A DNA stretch of 64,000 bases. It comes from Acidimicrobiales bacterium (lineage in GTDB: Bacteria > Actinomycetota > Acidimicrobiia > Acidimicrobiales > DATDAH01). This document shows, one piece after another, positions 44,234-52,721 of this stretch. A program made the translations under genes and the position numbers. How positions within the stretch are numbered: the stretch's first letter is position 1; every line of letters begins with the position of its first letter. A model generated the notes under the pieces. The model searched no databases and was not told where the DNA came from. It saw only the letters and a list, made by a program, of their open reading frames with translations. The stretch is taken from positions 160,302 to 224,301 of the forward strand of contig JAEUJM010000011.1 in the NCBI GenBank assembly GCA_016794585.1, given 5' to 3'.

Positions 44234-44896
44234 TCACCGTACCTGGTCATAAAGGTCGAGGCGCTCGAGGTGCGTCCAGTCTGCGCCGATGTCTGCGGCG
44301 CGTACAAGCCGGGCGGATATGGCACTCTCGTCGATCAGATACTCAAGCGCTCCAGATCGACGCGTGTCCGTCGGCAGCATGGCTGGCGTGAAGGACGCCA
44401 CCCCCACGCAGCAGCGTGCACCATCGCGTGCGGGAACGAACGAGGTCACGCGACCGCGCTCCACAACCGCGTGGGGATGCGTCGGAGCTCGATCACGCCG
44501 ACTGACTGCCACCAGACCCTCGGAATCAGCCAATCCATGGATCGCCGCGTGGAGCCGCCGGCGGGCGACGCCGCCGAGAACGATGTCGCCATGCGAGTAC
44601 ACGACCCGTTCGGAGCCGTCTTCCTCGAGCGCCCGAGCGACTGCAACACCCGTCGAGTCAGTTCCAGCATCGAGCACCTCTACATCTCGAAAGCCCTCAG
44701 TCGTGACGTAGGTCCGGATCTGACCGATCAGGTGACCGGCAAGGAGAACAGTCCGGTCGCACCCAACGTCGCGTGTCAGGTCGATAGCCCAGCTCAGGGC
44801 CGGACGCCCTCGCACTGGCAACAGGCACTTGTTAATGGCAGAACCCAAGGGGCCCAGTCGCGTCCCTTGGCCACCGCAGACGACGAGGCCGATCAT
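44234..44896 (-). CDS. Sugar-phosphate nucleotidyltransferase-like protein
   Basis: 220 residues: LVVCGGQGTRLGPLGSAINKCLLPVRGRP is the nucleotide-binding start of the NTP-transferase superfamily. Later come VVYSHGDIVLGG (metal-binding Asp in place) and GVASFTPAML. Relatives make NDP-sugars or CDP-alcohols from sugar phosphates. It is somewhat short and could also be a bifunctional-family fragment. Start and stop overlaps (ATGA with the methyltransferase) place it in an operon. Confidence 0.78.
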   Translation of the reverse strand: MIGLVVCGGQGTRLGPLGSAINKCLLPVRGRPALSWAIDLTRDVGCDRTVLLAGHLIGQIRTYVTTEGFRDVEVLDAGTDSTGVAVARALEEDGSERVVYSHGDIVLGGVARRRLHAAIHGLADSEGLVAVSRRDRAPTHPHAVVERGRVTSFVPARDGARCCVGVASFTPAMLPTDTRRSGALEYLIDESAISARLVRAADIGADWTHLERLDLYDQVR

Positions 44897-45762
44897 TTGA
44901 GCACCTCTGCTGAATTGAGCACGTACACGTGCTCTCGAATAAGGAAATCGCTGCTGCTTGAGAAGAACTCCACCGCTTGGTCGTACAAGACCTGATCAAC
45001 AAGCGGTGAGCGGTACACGGTCGCTTCCACGAAGGCCGACGTCTTCGGAGCAGAGCGGGCATCAACCAAGAACTCGGGAAGATCAGTCAGGATGCCGCGC
45101 GCGTCGGTGATGTTCTCAACCACGGCCGCCTCAATTCTCGGGTCCCGTTCGATAAAATCGCGCAGCCACACAGAATCTGTCGCTCGTCGTCCCCCGCCAG
45201 TCACGTGTCGCCACAACCGTGCCGTCACGCACTCCCGATCGCGGACGACCGCAACCACCCACGATGAGGCGCACTCGAAGAGCAATCTCTGGAGCAGAGT
45301 CTCTCGGTCGCGGGTGTAGTAGAGGACGTGACTGAGCATGAAGACCGCCCCGCATCGCCGCCGAAACGGTAGTACCTCCAAGTCTGCGCACAGACCAGCC
45401 ACGATTCGGTCTCGCATACGGCCGACGCCCTCCGCCACGGCACCATGGTCAACGTCCAACAGCACGATTCGCAAGCCCGCTTCTGGCAGACGATCTAGGA
45501 GCGCCTCGGACAGCCGTCCGCCCCCAGACCCGCAGTCGATGATCAGTGGAGCCTCGGTAAGAACTCCCCCCGCCGCTGTCGCTACGGTGTCCGCCAGGCC
45601 GGTCATGAGAAACTGCGACTGGAAGGCGCCGAAGACCGAAGCGCCGGGACGGCGTGAGGCTGCTGAGAGGTTCGGCGGGACTGTCCCTAAGTGACTCTTT
45701 TCGTGATCCTCGCGTTGATCGTCCAACTGGCGTCCTTGGCGGTCGTGCCGGCATACGAACAT
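44893..45762 (-). CDS. Class I SAM-dependent methyltransferase
   Basis: 289 residues from ATG 45762; a TTG at 45852 is an alternative. The SAM site is PLIIDCGSGGGRLSEALLDRL, followed by IVLLDVDHGAVA, CADLEVLPFRRRCGAVFMLSHVLYY and a long C-terminal region (DRECVTARLWRHVTGGG). The target is unclear. It heads an operon with the nucleotidyltransferase and cupin-like genes, facing the STAND-cupin-SDR operon. Confidence 0.75.
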   Translation of the reverse strand: MFVCRHDRQGRQLDDQREDHEKSHLGTVPPNLSAASRRPGASVFGAFQSQFLMTGLADTVATAAGGVLTEAPLIIDCGSGGGRLSEALLDRLPEAGLRIVLLDVDHGAVAEGVGRMRDRIVAGLCADLEVLPFRRRCGAVFMLSHVLYYTRDRETLLQRLLFECASSWVVAVVRDRECVTARLWRHVTGGGRRATDSVWLRDFIERDPRIEAAVVENITDARGILTDLPEFLVDARSAPKTSAFVEATVYRSPLVDQVLYDQAVEFFSSSSDFLIREHVYVLNSAEVLK

Positions 45763-45818
45763 CCCGGGCAGGCTTGCAGCACAACGTGTCCCAACAACGG
45801 TAGGCGTCGCGAGATCTA

Positions 45819-45843
45819 GGCATGGTCCCCGGGTGGGGATGCC
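45819..45843. promoter_or_regulatory. Inverted repeat upstream of the methyltransferase
   Basis: GGCAT...CCCC and GGGGATGCC form a near-perfect hairpin (GGCAT-ggt-CCCC-gggt-GGGGATGCC) about 57-81 bases before the preferred start of the methyltransferase on the minus strand. If the TTG start at 45852 were used it would lie inside the gene. It is a candidate operator or leader hairpin. Confidence 0.3.
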
Positions 45844-46031
45844 TGTTCGCAAGCTACTTCAGCTCGCTGCACGCTGCGGTTAGGAATCGTTGACGCGTCG
45901 TCTGGCGCTCCTCAGTTGGGGCATCACGTCTGCCGGCATGGCCGCCCACGACAAGCCATCCCCACGGGGCGGTTTCGTTCGTCCGTCGGCGGTTGATCAG
46001 CATCGAAAAGGGCGCGTGCACCTTCGGTCTG

Positions 46032-46091
46032 CTAGCCGGGGAGGACGTGCTGGTCAGTGCTCATGGTGAAGGCCACGTAGGCGTGGCCGAG
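46032..46091 (-). pseudogene. C-terminal relic of a tyrosine integrase
   Basis: The minus frame reads LGHAYVAFTMSTDQHVLPG and then a TAG. It corresponds to the C-terminal LGHASPEFTMRQYQHVLPG of the intact integrase at 47620-48609, with the catalytic Tyr replaced. The nucleotide match is direct too: 20 identical bases (GCCGGGGAGGACGTGCTGGT) at 46035-46054 and 47677-47696. Nothing upstream is recognisable, so this is the tail of an older, decayed integrase. Confidence 0.78.
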
Positions 46092-46852
46092 AGCGGCGCC
46101 CGACCCTGGGGTCGGTCAGCCCGGGCCTTTGTGATCCGCGTCTTCGTTCGCTCGTGGCGGCGACTCGGTGAAGGACCACGGGGTAGAGCCGTCTGGTTCC
46201 ACTGGCCCTCGCCTGTCGACGGTGACCTCCGCAGGTCGACAATCGGGGCGAATCTGGTCTCGTGGTTTCGTAGATTTGATTGACTCCATGCCGCCGAGTG
46301 GCGCAGGCCGTTGCCGATCTTTCGACCCGGATGGGGCTCCGTTAAACCTCGGACTCATGACCCGAGCGCTAGTCGGACGAAACACCTGATCGGCCTTCGG
46401 ATGCATCATCCGATTGGCTGAGCGACGCCGGTCCGAATGCGCGTCGAGGTGTCGGCACTCGATCGCGCACGCCATGCTCAACACTCCCGAAGGCCGCCGA
46501 GATGATGTCGGCGACCCGCAGAACGTTCTCCCTATTGCCGCGACGCCCGACACGCGAACCGGTACAGGAGCTATTCCAGCAACGCTGTCGAACGCCTGGT
46601 CTGCCGCTCCCTCGTGGTCGGGTCGTCCACAATGATGCCTAGGCGCTCAGCCTCATCGGCGCCGTGTTCGCCGGCCAAACTGGGATGGATCACGGGCCGC
46701 CGCACCTCTCTGAGGCTTCCGGCTGGATTCAATACTCCGCGCCAACTGAGATCCAGCCGAAAGTCAGGGGCCTGAACGCCGAGCACCACGTGCCTCGGAA
46801 GCAGCCGTCCCGCGAGTTATGTGCGGCAATAAGTCGAAATGAGCTCAGGCAG
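46092..46852. other. Gene-poor, decayed interval between integrase relic and DUF2321 gene
   Basis: No gene can be supported in these 761 bases. A minus-strand frame at 46571-46789 (containing ADEAERLGIIVDDPTTRERQ) has some coding look but no ribosome site, and may be a fragment. The composition is mixed. With the relic on the left and an intact integrase on the right, it looks like scar tissue from repeated integration. Confidence 0.4.
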
Positions 46853-47347
46853 CTAGGTAACGAGCCCCAGCTTTTTCATCGTGTACGCAGTTGCCACCGT
46901 CTCCACCACCTTCACGGCCTTCGCCAGGGCCCCCGGTGCCACATCGTGCAGTCGTTGCCACCGCTCGGTTGCCTCCTCATCAGAGAGTTCGCCGGACCGC
47001 AGGTCTTCCAGCTGCTCATGAATCGTGAGACGGTCGGCTTCCGTCAGCCCGGCCTCTTCGTCGAGCCGGTTCTCGAGTTCCCAAAGTCGCGCCTGGCGAC
47101 TCGCCCACGGGAACGGACCTCCGCAGTTGAAGCAGAACGACGGGGGATCGTAAGGGGACTTGTAGGCCACCATTTTTCCCGGAGGCGCCGAGAGACCTCG
47201 AAGCGCTTCGTCACAGTCAACGCAGTGCGTTATGAGCATGGCGCCACATGTCTCGCAATGGTCCGACGGCGGCATGCGGGACGTATCGGTCACGTAGACG
47301 TGGCCGCGCCGGCAGACGCATGCTTCCGAGTAGTAGTTGGCTGGCAT
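46853..47347 (-). CDS. DUF2321-like zinc-ribbon protein
   Basis: 164 residues from ATG 47347. The first half has the pattern VCRRGHVYV, then DHCETCGAMLITHCVDCDEALRG and FCFNCGGPFPW, giving about four CxxC pairs that should bind two zinc ions, followed by a helical domain (RQARLWELENRLDEEAGLTEADRL). This matches DUF2321 as I know it, a family without known role. It lies 272 bases downstream of the integrase stop, on the same strand, as a cargo gene would. Confidence 0.72.
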   Translation of the reverse strand: MPANYYSEACVCRRGHVYVTDTSRMPPSDHCETCGAMLITHCVDCDEALRGLSAPPGKMVAYKSPYDPPSFCFNCGGPFPWASRQARLWELENRLDEEAGLTEADRLTIHEQLEDLRSGELSDEEATERWQRLHDVAPGALAKAVKVVETVATAYTMKKLGLVT

Positions 47348-47619
47348 GGATGACCCCTGACTGAGCGACGTCCGCTTCCGTTCCGCCGTCGCGGACCAGC
47401 CACCACTCTGCCATCCAGACAGCGCCAGCCGCGCAGTTCGGAGACCAGTTGTCGTTGAGCTTCCATTACGCCTGTTGATGCGCCGTGGTCGGGATCCCGC
47501 GACAAGCAATGAAGAGGTTCTCCTACGCTCCGTGGGGGAACTTGGCGCGCGTAAGACGAGCCGTGGGCCGGAGCGGACAGCCCGTCTGGCGATCGGGCCC
47601 ATGACCCGAGTGGCCGGCG

Positions 47620-48609
47620 TCAGTTGGCGCCGCCGCTGACGAGGTCGGCGATCTGCTGGGCGGCCGCTGCCTGCATGCCGGGGAGGACGTGCTGGTACTG
47701 CCTCATCGTGAACTCAGGCGACGCGTGGCCGAGTCGCTCGCTCATGACGCGGACGGGCACACCGGCGGCCAGGGCGAGGGTGGCGTGGGTGTGTCGGAGG
47801 TCGTGAAGCCGGATCCTCCGCAGTCCCGACCGGGCGACGAGGCGGTCGAACCGTTGAGTGAAGAGATCAGGGTGGAGCCGCTCTCCGGCGTCATCGGTGA
47901 AGACGAGGTCGCCAAACCCAGTCTCTTGACCACTGGTGATCGTGGCGGACCGGTGACGTTGCAGGGTCGACGAGGAGCCCTCGTCAAGCTCCACCTGTCG
48001 TGGCCTGTGGGTCTTCGGTGTCGACTCCTGGACCTGGTAGCCGATGGACACCAGGGTGTGGCGAACGACGAGCCGACTGTTCGGAAGATCAACGTCGCCC
48101 CACTGGAGGCCGAGGATCTCGCCGCGTCGCATCCCGGTGAGCGCAGCAAGGTGGATCGCTGGATAGATGCGATCGTCAGCCACCGAACGAAGGAACGTCT
48201 GTAGCTCGTCCGCGTTCCAAGCACTGGACTCATGAACCGGCCGGTTCACCCTTGGGGGCTTTGCCCGGCTGGCAGGATTTGCGGCGACCAGACCGAGGTC
48301 TGCTGCGTCGGCCAGCGCTCCATGGATGATGACGTGGATATATCGCACTGTCGTCGCGCTCAGGCCGCCGCGACCGTTTCGCTTGCCGTGCTCAAGGAGG
48401 CCCCCGTAGAGGACGTTCAGACTTCGGGGCGTCAGCTCGGTCAACAACGAACTGCCAAGTTGTGGCAGCACGTGGAGTTCCATGTTCCGTCGGTAGGAAT
48501 CCCAGGTGCTTGGTTTCAGGCGACCCCGCATCGACGGCAGCCACTCGCCTCGAGCGAACTCAGCGAGCGTCACGGTCTCGGGTTCGGATGAGTCCGTAGG
48601 ATCTGGCAT
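47620..48609 (-). CDS. Tyrosine-type site-specific recombinase (integrase)
   Basis: 329 residues from ATG 48609. An N-terminal SAM-like core-binding domain (KPSTWDSYRRNMELHVLP, YIHVIIHGALADAADLGL) precedes the catalytic domain: Arg in LTGMRRGEILGLQW, the His-x-x-Arg box RLHDLRHTHATLAL, LGHASPEFT and the nucleophile in MRQYQHVLPG. All catalytic residues are present. It drives integration or excision of a mobile element, with the HTH gene on the other side as likely excisionase. No tRNA target was found nearby. A relic of a related integrase lies about 1.6 kb away. Confidence 0.92.
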   Translation of the reverse strand: MPDPTDSSEPETVTLAEFARGEWLPSMRGRLKPSTWDSYRRNMELHVLPQLGSSLLTELTPRSLNVLYGGLLEHGKRNGRGGLSATTVRYIHVIIHGALADAADLGLVAANPASRAKPPRVNRPVHESSAWNADELQTFLRSVADDRIYPAIHLAALTGMRRGEILGLQWGDVDLPNSRLVVRHTLVSIGYQVQESTPKTHRPRQVELDEGSSSTLQRHRSATITSGQETGFGDLVFTDDAGERLHPDLFTQRFDRLVARSGLRRIRLHDLRHTHATLALAAGVPVRVMSERLGHASPEFTMRQYQHVLPGMQAAAAQQIADLVSGGAN

Positions 48610-48619
48610 GTCGGTACCT

Positions 48620-48684
48620 CCCGGGGTGCCGGCCAGGCCCCGGGGTGTTTGCCGCACCGCCGGGGCCACTCAGTTAGGGCTGAG
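48620..48684. promoter_or_regulatory. Repeat-rich interval between integrase and excisionase genes
   Basis: CCCGGGGTG occurs twice (48620-48628 and 48639-48647, 19-bp period), followed by CTCAG-ttaggg-CTGAG at 48669-48684. Divergent int/xis genes often carry recombinase arm sites, excisionase sites or operators here, but which of these applies cannot be told by eye. Confidence 0.4.
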
Positions 48685-48742
48685 TTGGTTTGTACTCGAA
48701 ATCTATCACCACATGCACCCGAAGCGGTCGGGAGGAAAGCGG

Positions 48743-48955
48743 ATGGGCCGAAGGCGGGTGTATGCAGATGAGCTCGTCGGTGCCGCCGAGATCGCCGAGC
48801 GGCTCTCCCTAGCGCACTCGCAGATGGTCCACACGTGGCGTAACCGATACCCCGACTTCCCTGAGCCGGTCGCGATGTTGAAGCGTGCCATGGTCTGGTC
48901 CTGGCCGGATGTCGAGGCCTGGGCAAGGAAGACCGGGCGCCTCCGCTCCAGCTGA
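48743..48955 (+). CDS. AlpA-type HTH protein, putative excisionase
   Basis: 70 residues from ATG 48743, chosen for GGAGGA at 48731-48736; an upstream ATG at 48713 adds ten residues. ADELVGAAEIAERLSLAHSQMVHTWRNRYPDFPEP, then VWSWPDVEAWARKTGR is the MerR-like/AlpA winged HTH common to excisionases beside integrases. It should bend DNA at the attachment site or control the integrase. Confidence 0.75.
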   Translation: MGRRRVYADELVGAAEIAERLSLAHSQMVHTWRNRYPDFPEPVAMLKRAMVWSWPDVEAWARKTGRLRSS

Positions 48956-49108
48956 CGATCGCTTAGTGAGATGACCATCACCTGGAAGCTCGACGTTCGC
49001 CGCCAGACGACCTCTCCGCGCAGGTCGCAGCGGCCGGGTAGCTCTCCCGAACGCCGCCGGCCCGACCGCAGTACCGTCGCCGACGTGGCCCGGGCTCGTG
49101 ACGAGAAG

Positions 49109-49444
49109 ATGGAGCCGGACTTGCTGCGTCGCCTGTCGGCGGCGGTGCAGGCCGGGACCACGATCCTGACGATCGCCAACTCCCAACCGAACAAGGTCGT
49201 GGACATCGGTCCGGACGGTGTGTGGATCAACACCGACAAGTCGTCGAACGAGCGTGGCCCACAGTTAGTGCCGGCGTGGATGCTCAATGAGGCATGGGCA
49301 CATCTGACGGCGGATCGGTCGCTCTCGAACACCGACCTCATCAAGACGGTCAAACGGTCGTCGGCTGTCCTGGCGCTTCTACGCCAGTTGCCAGGGGTGA
49401 CCGTTGTCTCCACCCGGCCGGTCGTTCTGCGACTGGCCACATGA
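49109..49444 (+). CDS. Hypothetical protein coupled to the McrA-type endonuclease gene
   Basis: 111 residues from ATG 49109. An open frame back to ATG 48971 adds an Arg-rich, low-quality stretch, so the shorter start is preferred. MEPDLLRRLSAAVQAGTTIL, then KVVDIGPDGVWINTDKSS, LVPAWMLNEAWAHLT and LPGVTVVSTRPVVLRL suggest a small alpha/beta domain. No known family. The stop overlaps the next start by 4 bases (ATGA), so it may be an accessory or specificity partner of that nuclease. Confidence 0.6.
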   Translation: MEPDLLRRLSAAVQAGTTILTIANSQPNKVVDIGPDGVWINTDKSSNERGPQLVPAWMLNEAWAHLTADRSLSNTDLIKTVKRSSAVLALLRQLPGVTVVSTRPVVLRLAT

Positions 49445-50379
49445 CCGACCTGAGCCGAGATGCCACTCGGGACCTCTGGCTCAGTCGGGTCGCTCGGGTC
49501 CGCCAGTTCCGCAAGCACGGCGAGCGGGCGCCACACAAGCCGCTGCTCCTCCTCTATGCCCTTGGCCGAGTGGCTAGCGGCGCCGGCGGTCCGATCCCGT
49601 ACCGCCAGGCCGAACCCCAAGTGAGCCTCCTGCTCGACGAGTTCGGGCCGCCGCGCAAGAGCCACGCCTCCTATCCCTTCCGCCGGCTCGCGAACGACGA
49701 TGGCATCTGGGTCTTGACCACACCGAGCGGTGAGGACCCGGGGGACTCCGCCGGCCGGCTCAATGCGCTTGACGCCGTCGGATCGTTCAGTCCCGAGCTC
49801 GAGGGCGCTCTACAGGCGGACCCGGGCCTGGTCGTACTGCTCGCCAGATTCCTGCTCGAGGACAACTGGCCGCAGAGCCTGCACGTCGAGATCGCCGCCT
49901 CGGTCGGCCTTGACCTCGACGTCGCGGACGTGGCCCTGGTCCGCGAGCGCCTCGCCGAGGATCGCCGGCGCCGGGACCCGCACTTCCGGGAGCGGGTCCT
50001 GATGGCCTACGAGTACCGCTGCGCCATGTGTGGCTACGACGGGAGGATGGACCGGGCCGCCGTCGGGCTGGAGGCGGCCCACGTCCGCTGGTGGTCGGAC
50101 GGCGGTCCCGACACCATCGAGAACGCAGCTTGCTTGTGCAGCCTCCACCACGTGCTGTTCGACAAAGGGGTGCTTGGCGTAACGGCGGACTACGAGGTTC
50201 AGGTGTCGAAGCGCTTCGTGGGTCGAGGCGCCGCAGCCCAGACCCTCGTCCTCGATCTCGCCGGCCGCTCGATGCTCGAGCCTCAGGCCGGGGAGACCCC
50301 GCCTGCGCCGATCAACCTTGACTGGCACGCCACCCAGGTCTTCCGTGAACCGGCTCGCGTTGCTGCGGGTCACGGATGA
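49441..50379 (+). CDS. Phosphorothioated-DNA-type HNH restriction endonuclease (SBD-HNH)
   Basis: 312 residues. The N-terminal domain (RQFRKHGERAPHKPLLLLYALGRV, then SLLLDEFGPPRKSHASYPFRRL and GIWVLT) matches the sulfur-binding domain of McrA-like enzymes that recognise phosphorothioate-modified DNA. The C-terminal HNH has YRCAMCGYDGRM, LEAAHVRWWSDGGPD and CLCSLHHVLFDKG, with Cys zinc ligands and catalytic His. These Type IV enzymes cut modified DNA. The SRA domain of longer relatives is absent. No dnd modification genes lie in this window, consistent with a defence role. Confidence 0.82.
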   Translation: MTDLSRDATRDLWLSRVARVRQFRKHGERAPHKPLLLLYALGRVASGAGGPIPYRQAEPQVSLLLDEFGPPRKSHASYPFRRLANDDGIWVLTTPSGEDPGDSAGRLNALDAVGSFSPELEGALQADPGLVVLLARFLLEDNWPQSLHVEIAASVGLDLDVADVALVRERLAEDRRRRDPHFRERVLMAYEYRCAMCGYDGRMDRAAVGLEAAHVRWWSDGGPDTIENAACLCSLHHVLFDKGVLGVTADYEVQVSKRFVGRGAAAQTLVLDLAGRSMLEPQAGETPPAPINLDWHATQVFREPARVAAGHG

Positions 50380-50477
50380 CATGAAGAGAGGGTCGCCGGT
50401 CACGGCGCCGCTGTAGAACCCGACGTAGTAGAGAGACACTGCCTCCACAGAACAATAGGCGCGCGAGGAGCGAGTGC

Positions 50478-50723
50478 ATGGCGGAAATGGATCCGGCCGT
50501 TGGTGTGGTCTTCTATCGATTGATGGAGGAAGCTGCGCTGCCCGAGGGCGCGGACGTGGTGGTCGGTGGCCTTGCGGTTCACCCAGCGGATGCACTCACC
50601 GGTCAGGGCCAGCCCCGTCGCGGTCGGCGAACGGCTGGTAACAGCAGGGACGAGCGACACCAGTGTGTCGAGGCCACGATCCCCGCTGCGCGATCCCTCG
50701 CCGGCATGGCCGACGTCCGATGA
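50478..50723 (+). CDS. Small hypothetical protein before the nuclease-helicase
   Basis: 81 residues, with ATG 50478 and a stop overlapping the next ATG by 4 bases. The first 40 residues (PAVGVVFYRLMEEAALPEGADVVVGG) look ordered; the remainder is Arg/Gly-rich. No known family. Only the overlap supports it as a gene, so it could be a decayed fragment. Confidence 0.35.
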   Translation: MAEMDPAVGVVFYRLMEEAALPEGADVVVGGLAVHPADALTGQGQPRRGRRTAGNSRDERHQCVEATIPAARSLAGMADVR

Positions 50724-52669
50724 CGGACCGCCTGCTCACGCCCTCGAAGATCACCGCGTGGCTCGATTGCGCGCACTACCTCACGCTCAGGCACCAAGTG
50801 GAGGCGGGGACTCTGAGCATCCCGCGCCAACCGTTCGGCGCGCTTGCACAGCTCCTGTTGGATAAGGGTCTGCAGCATGAGGCGGACTGTCTGGCGGAGT
50901 ACCGCAGGCAGGGCCGAAGCGTCCTCGAAATCCCAGCCCGACTGCGGAACGAGTCGTTCGCCGACTGGATTGCCCGCGTCGGCAGCCCGTTCGACGCGGG
51001 CTATGACGTCATCTACCAGATGCCGTTCGTCCACGAGGGTGTACGCGGTATCGCAGACTTCCTCGTCCGGGTGGAGGATGAGGCGACGGGCTCAATCACG
51101 TACGAGCCCGTCGACGCCAAGCTGGCCAGAGCCGAAGCGAAGCCTGGCCACGTCCTCCAACTGTGCTTCTACGCCGAGGCCTTGGAGGCGGCGACCGGCA
51201 CGCCTCCAGAGCGCATTCACCTCTGGCTCGGCTCGGGACAGGTGCAGTCGCTTCTGACCGCTGACTTCCGCTCCTACTGGAACCGCCTCCGTGGTCAGCT
51301 CGCAACGCTTCTCGACAGCGAGACTGCGACCACGGCGTCGACTCCACAGCCGTGCTCGCACTGTGACTTCTGCGAGTTCTTCGAGACGTGTGAGCACGAG
51401 TGGCGAAGCGCCGATTCGCTGATCTACGTCGCCGGCATCCGACAGTCCGATCGTGCGGCACTCGAGTCAAGTGGCGCTAGGACCCTCAGCGAGCTGGCGG
51501 TCCGGGATGAACCGGTCGATGACCTTCAGCCCGAGCGCCTCCGCCGCCTCGTCGAACAGGCGGCGCTGCAGGTTGAGGCGCGCGATGACCCCGGTCCGCC
51601 GCCACCCTTTAGGATCATCGAGCCGGGCGACGACCCCATGTGGGGCCACGGGTTTGACGTCCTGCCCGAGCCCGACGACGGCGATGTGTTCCTCGACTTC
51701 GAGGGCCACCCGTTCTGGCAGGCGGACGCCGGTCTCTTCTTCTTGCTCGGCTACATCGTCCGAGGTGGCGATGGGGACTGGTGCTACGAGACCATCTGGG
51801 CCCACGACCGCGATGAGGAGGCCGCGGCTACGCAGCAACTCATCGACTTCCTCGTCCAGCGTCGTGCCGCCCACCCTGGCATGCACGTGTATCACTACAA
51901 CCACACGGAGCGTTCGGCCCTCGAGCGTCTCGCCGCCGACCATGGCGTCGGCGAGGTAGCGCTGGACACGTTGGTGGAGACGGGCCTGTTCGTCGACTTG
52001 CTGGTCATCGTCCGCAACGCGTTGCAGGTGGGCACCGAGTCGTACGGTCTGAAGCACATCGAGCAGCTCACCGAGTACGCGCGCGGCCACGACATCGACC
52101 AGGGATCGGGCGCGGTCGTCGAGTACGAGACCTACATCGGCGATCTCGACCCGACGCACCTGGACCGCATCGCCGCCTACAACGAGGACGACGTGCGGGC
52201 AACCAGAGCACTGCGCGACTGGCTCGTCGCTGAGCGACCGCCGGCCCTCGCCTGGCGGGCCGCCTACATCGAGCCCGAAGAAGCCAAGCCGGAGCTCGAC
52301 GCGCAGGTGGCAGCGCTGCATGCCTTCGGCCCGGAGACGCCAGAGCACCTTCTCGGCGATCTGCTGGGCTACTGGCTGCGGGAGTACCGAGCACACATCG
52401 CCCCGAAGCTCGCCAAGACTGCGCACGACACCCCGAGCCTGCTCGACGATCCCGAGGTCATCGCTGGCATGGAGCTGATGGGTCAGACAGAACGCCTCGG
52501 CAAGAACGACCGGGTGCTCACGCCTGCCATGTCCTTCCGCTGGCCGGACCAGGAGATCGCCGCCGATCTCGAGCCGGGAGGCATGTCGTCGGTCGTTTAC
52601 AGCACGGCCGGATGGTCCCGTTGGGTATTCGAGCGTCGACCGACTCGACCGAGCCAAGCGGGAGGTTGA
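50720..52669 (+). CDS. TM0106-family RecB-like nuclease, N-terminal piece (frameshifted)
   Basis: The first half of a nuclease-helicase. It begins LLTPSKITAWLDCAHYLTLRHQV. A PD-(D/E)XK region has VDAKLARAEAKPGHVLQLCFYAEAL. A Cys cluster CSHCDFCEFFETC probably holds an iron-sulfur cluster or zinc. A DEDD/RNase-H-like exonuclease region has VFLDFEGHPFW and YNEDDVRATRAL. After residue 630 the frame leaves the protein (SSVVYST, then nonsense) and stops at 52669, because one extra G at 52610-52611 shifts it. The helicase continues in another frame. It acts in DNA repair or anti-phage defence by family. Confidence 0.8.
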   Translation: MTDRLLTPSKITAWLDCAHYLTLRHQVEAGTLSIPRQPFGALAQLLLDKGLQHEADCLAEYRRQGRSVLEIPARLRNESFADWIARVGSPFDAGYDVIYQMPFVHEGVRGIADFLVRVEDEATGSITYEPVDAKLARAEAKPGHVLQLCFYAEALEAATGTPPERIHLWLGSGQVQSLLTADFRSYWNRLRGQLATLLDSETATTASTPQPCSHCDFCEFFETCEHEWRSADSLIYVAGIRQSDRAALESSGARTLSELAVRDEPVDDLQPERLRRLVEQAALQVEARDDPGPPPPFRIIEPGDDPMWGHGFDVLPEPDDGDVFLDFEGHPFWQADAGLFFLLGYIVRGGDGDWCYETIWAHDRDEEAAATQQLIDFLVQRRAAHPGMHVYHYNHTERSALERLAADHGVGEVALDTLVETGLFVDLLVIVRNALQVGTESYGLKHIEQLTEYARGHDIDQGSGAVVEYETYIGDLDPTHLDRIAAYNEDDVRATRALRDWLVAERPPALAWRAAYIEPEEAKPELDAQVAALHAFGPETPEHLLGDLLGYWLREYRAHIAPKLAKTAHDTPSLLDDPEVIAGMELMGQTERLGKNDRVLTPAMSFRWPDQEIAADLEPGGMSSVVYSTAGWSRWVFERRPTRPSQAGG

Positions 52670-52721
52670 CCTCCTGTGGAGCGAACGGTCCCAGGAGCTC
52701 GGGACGATCCCGACCGTCATC

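Noticed and set aside
46571..46789. Minus-strand frame with ADEAERLGIIVDDP
   Set aside because: Short, without ribosome site or known family; treated as decayed sequence.
45853..46852. Search for a tRNA or attachment site next to the integrase relic
   Set aside because: No cloverleaf-like segment or GGTTCGAATCC-type loop was found there or elsewhere in the window.
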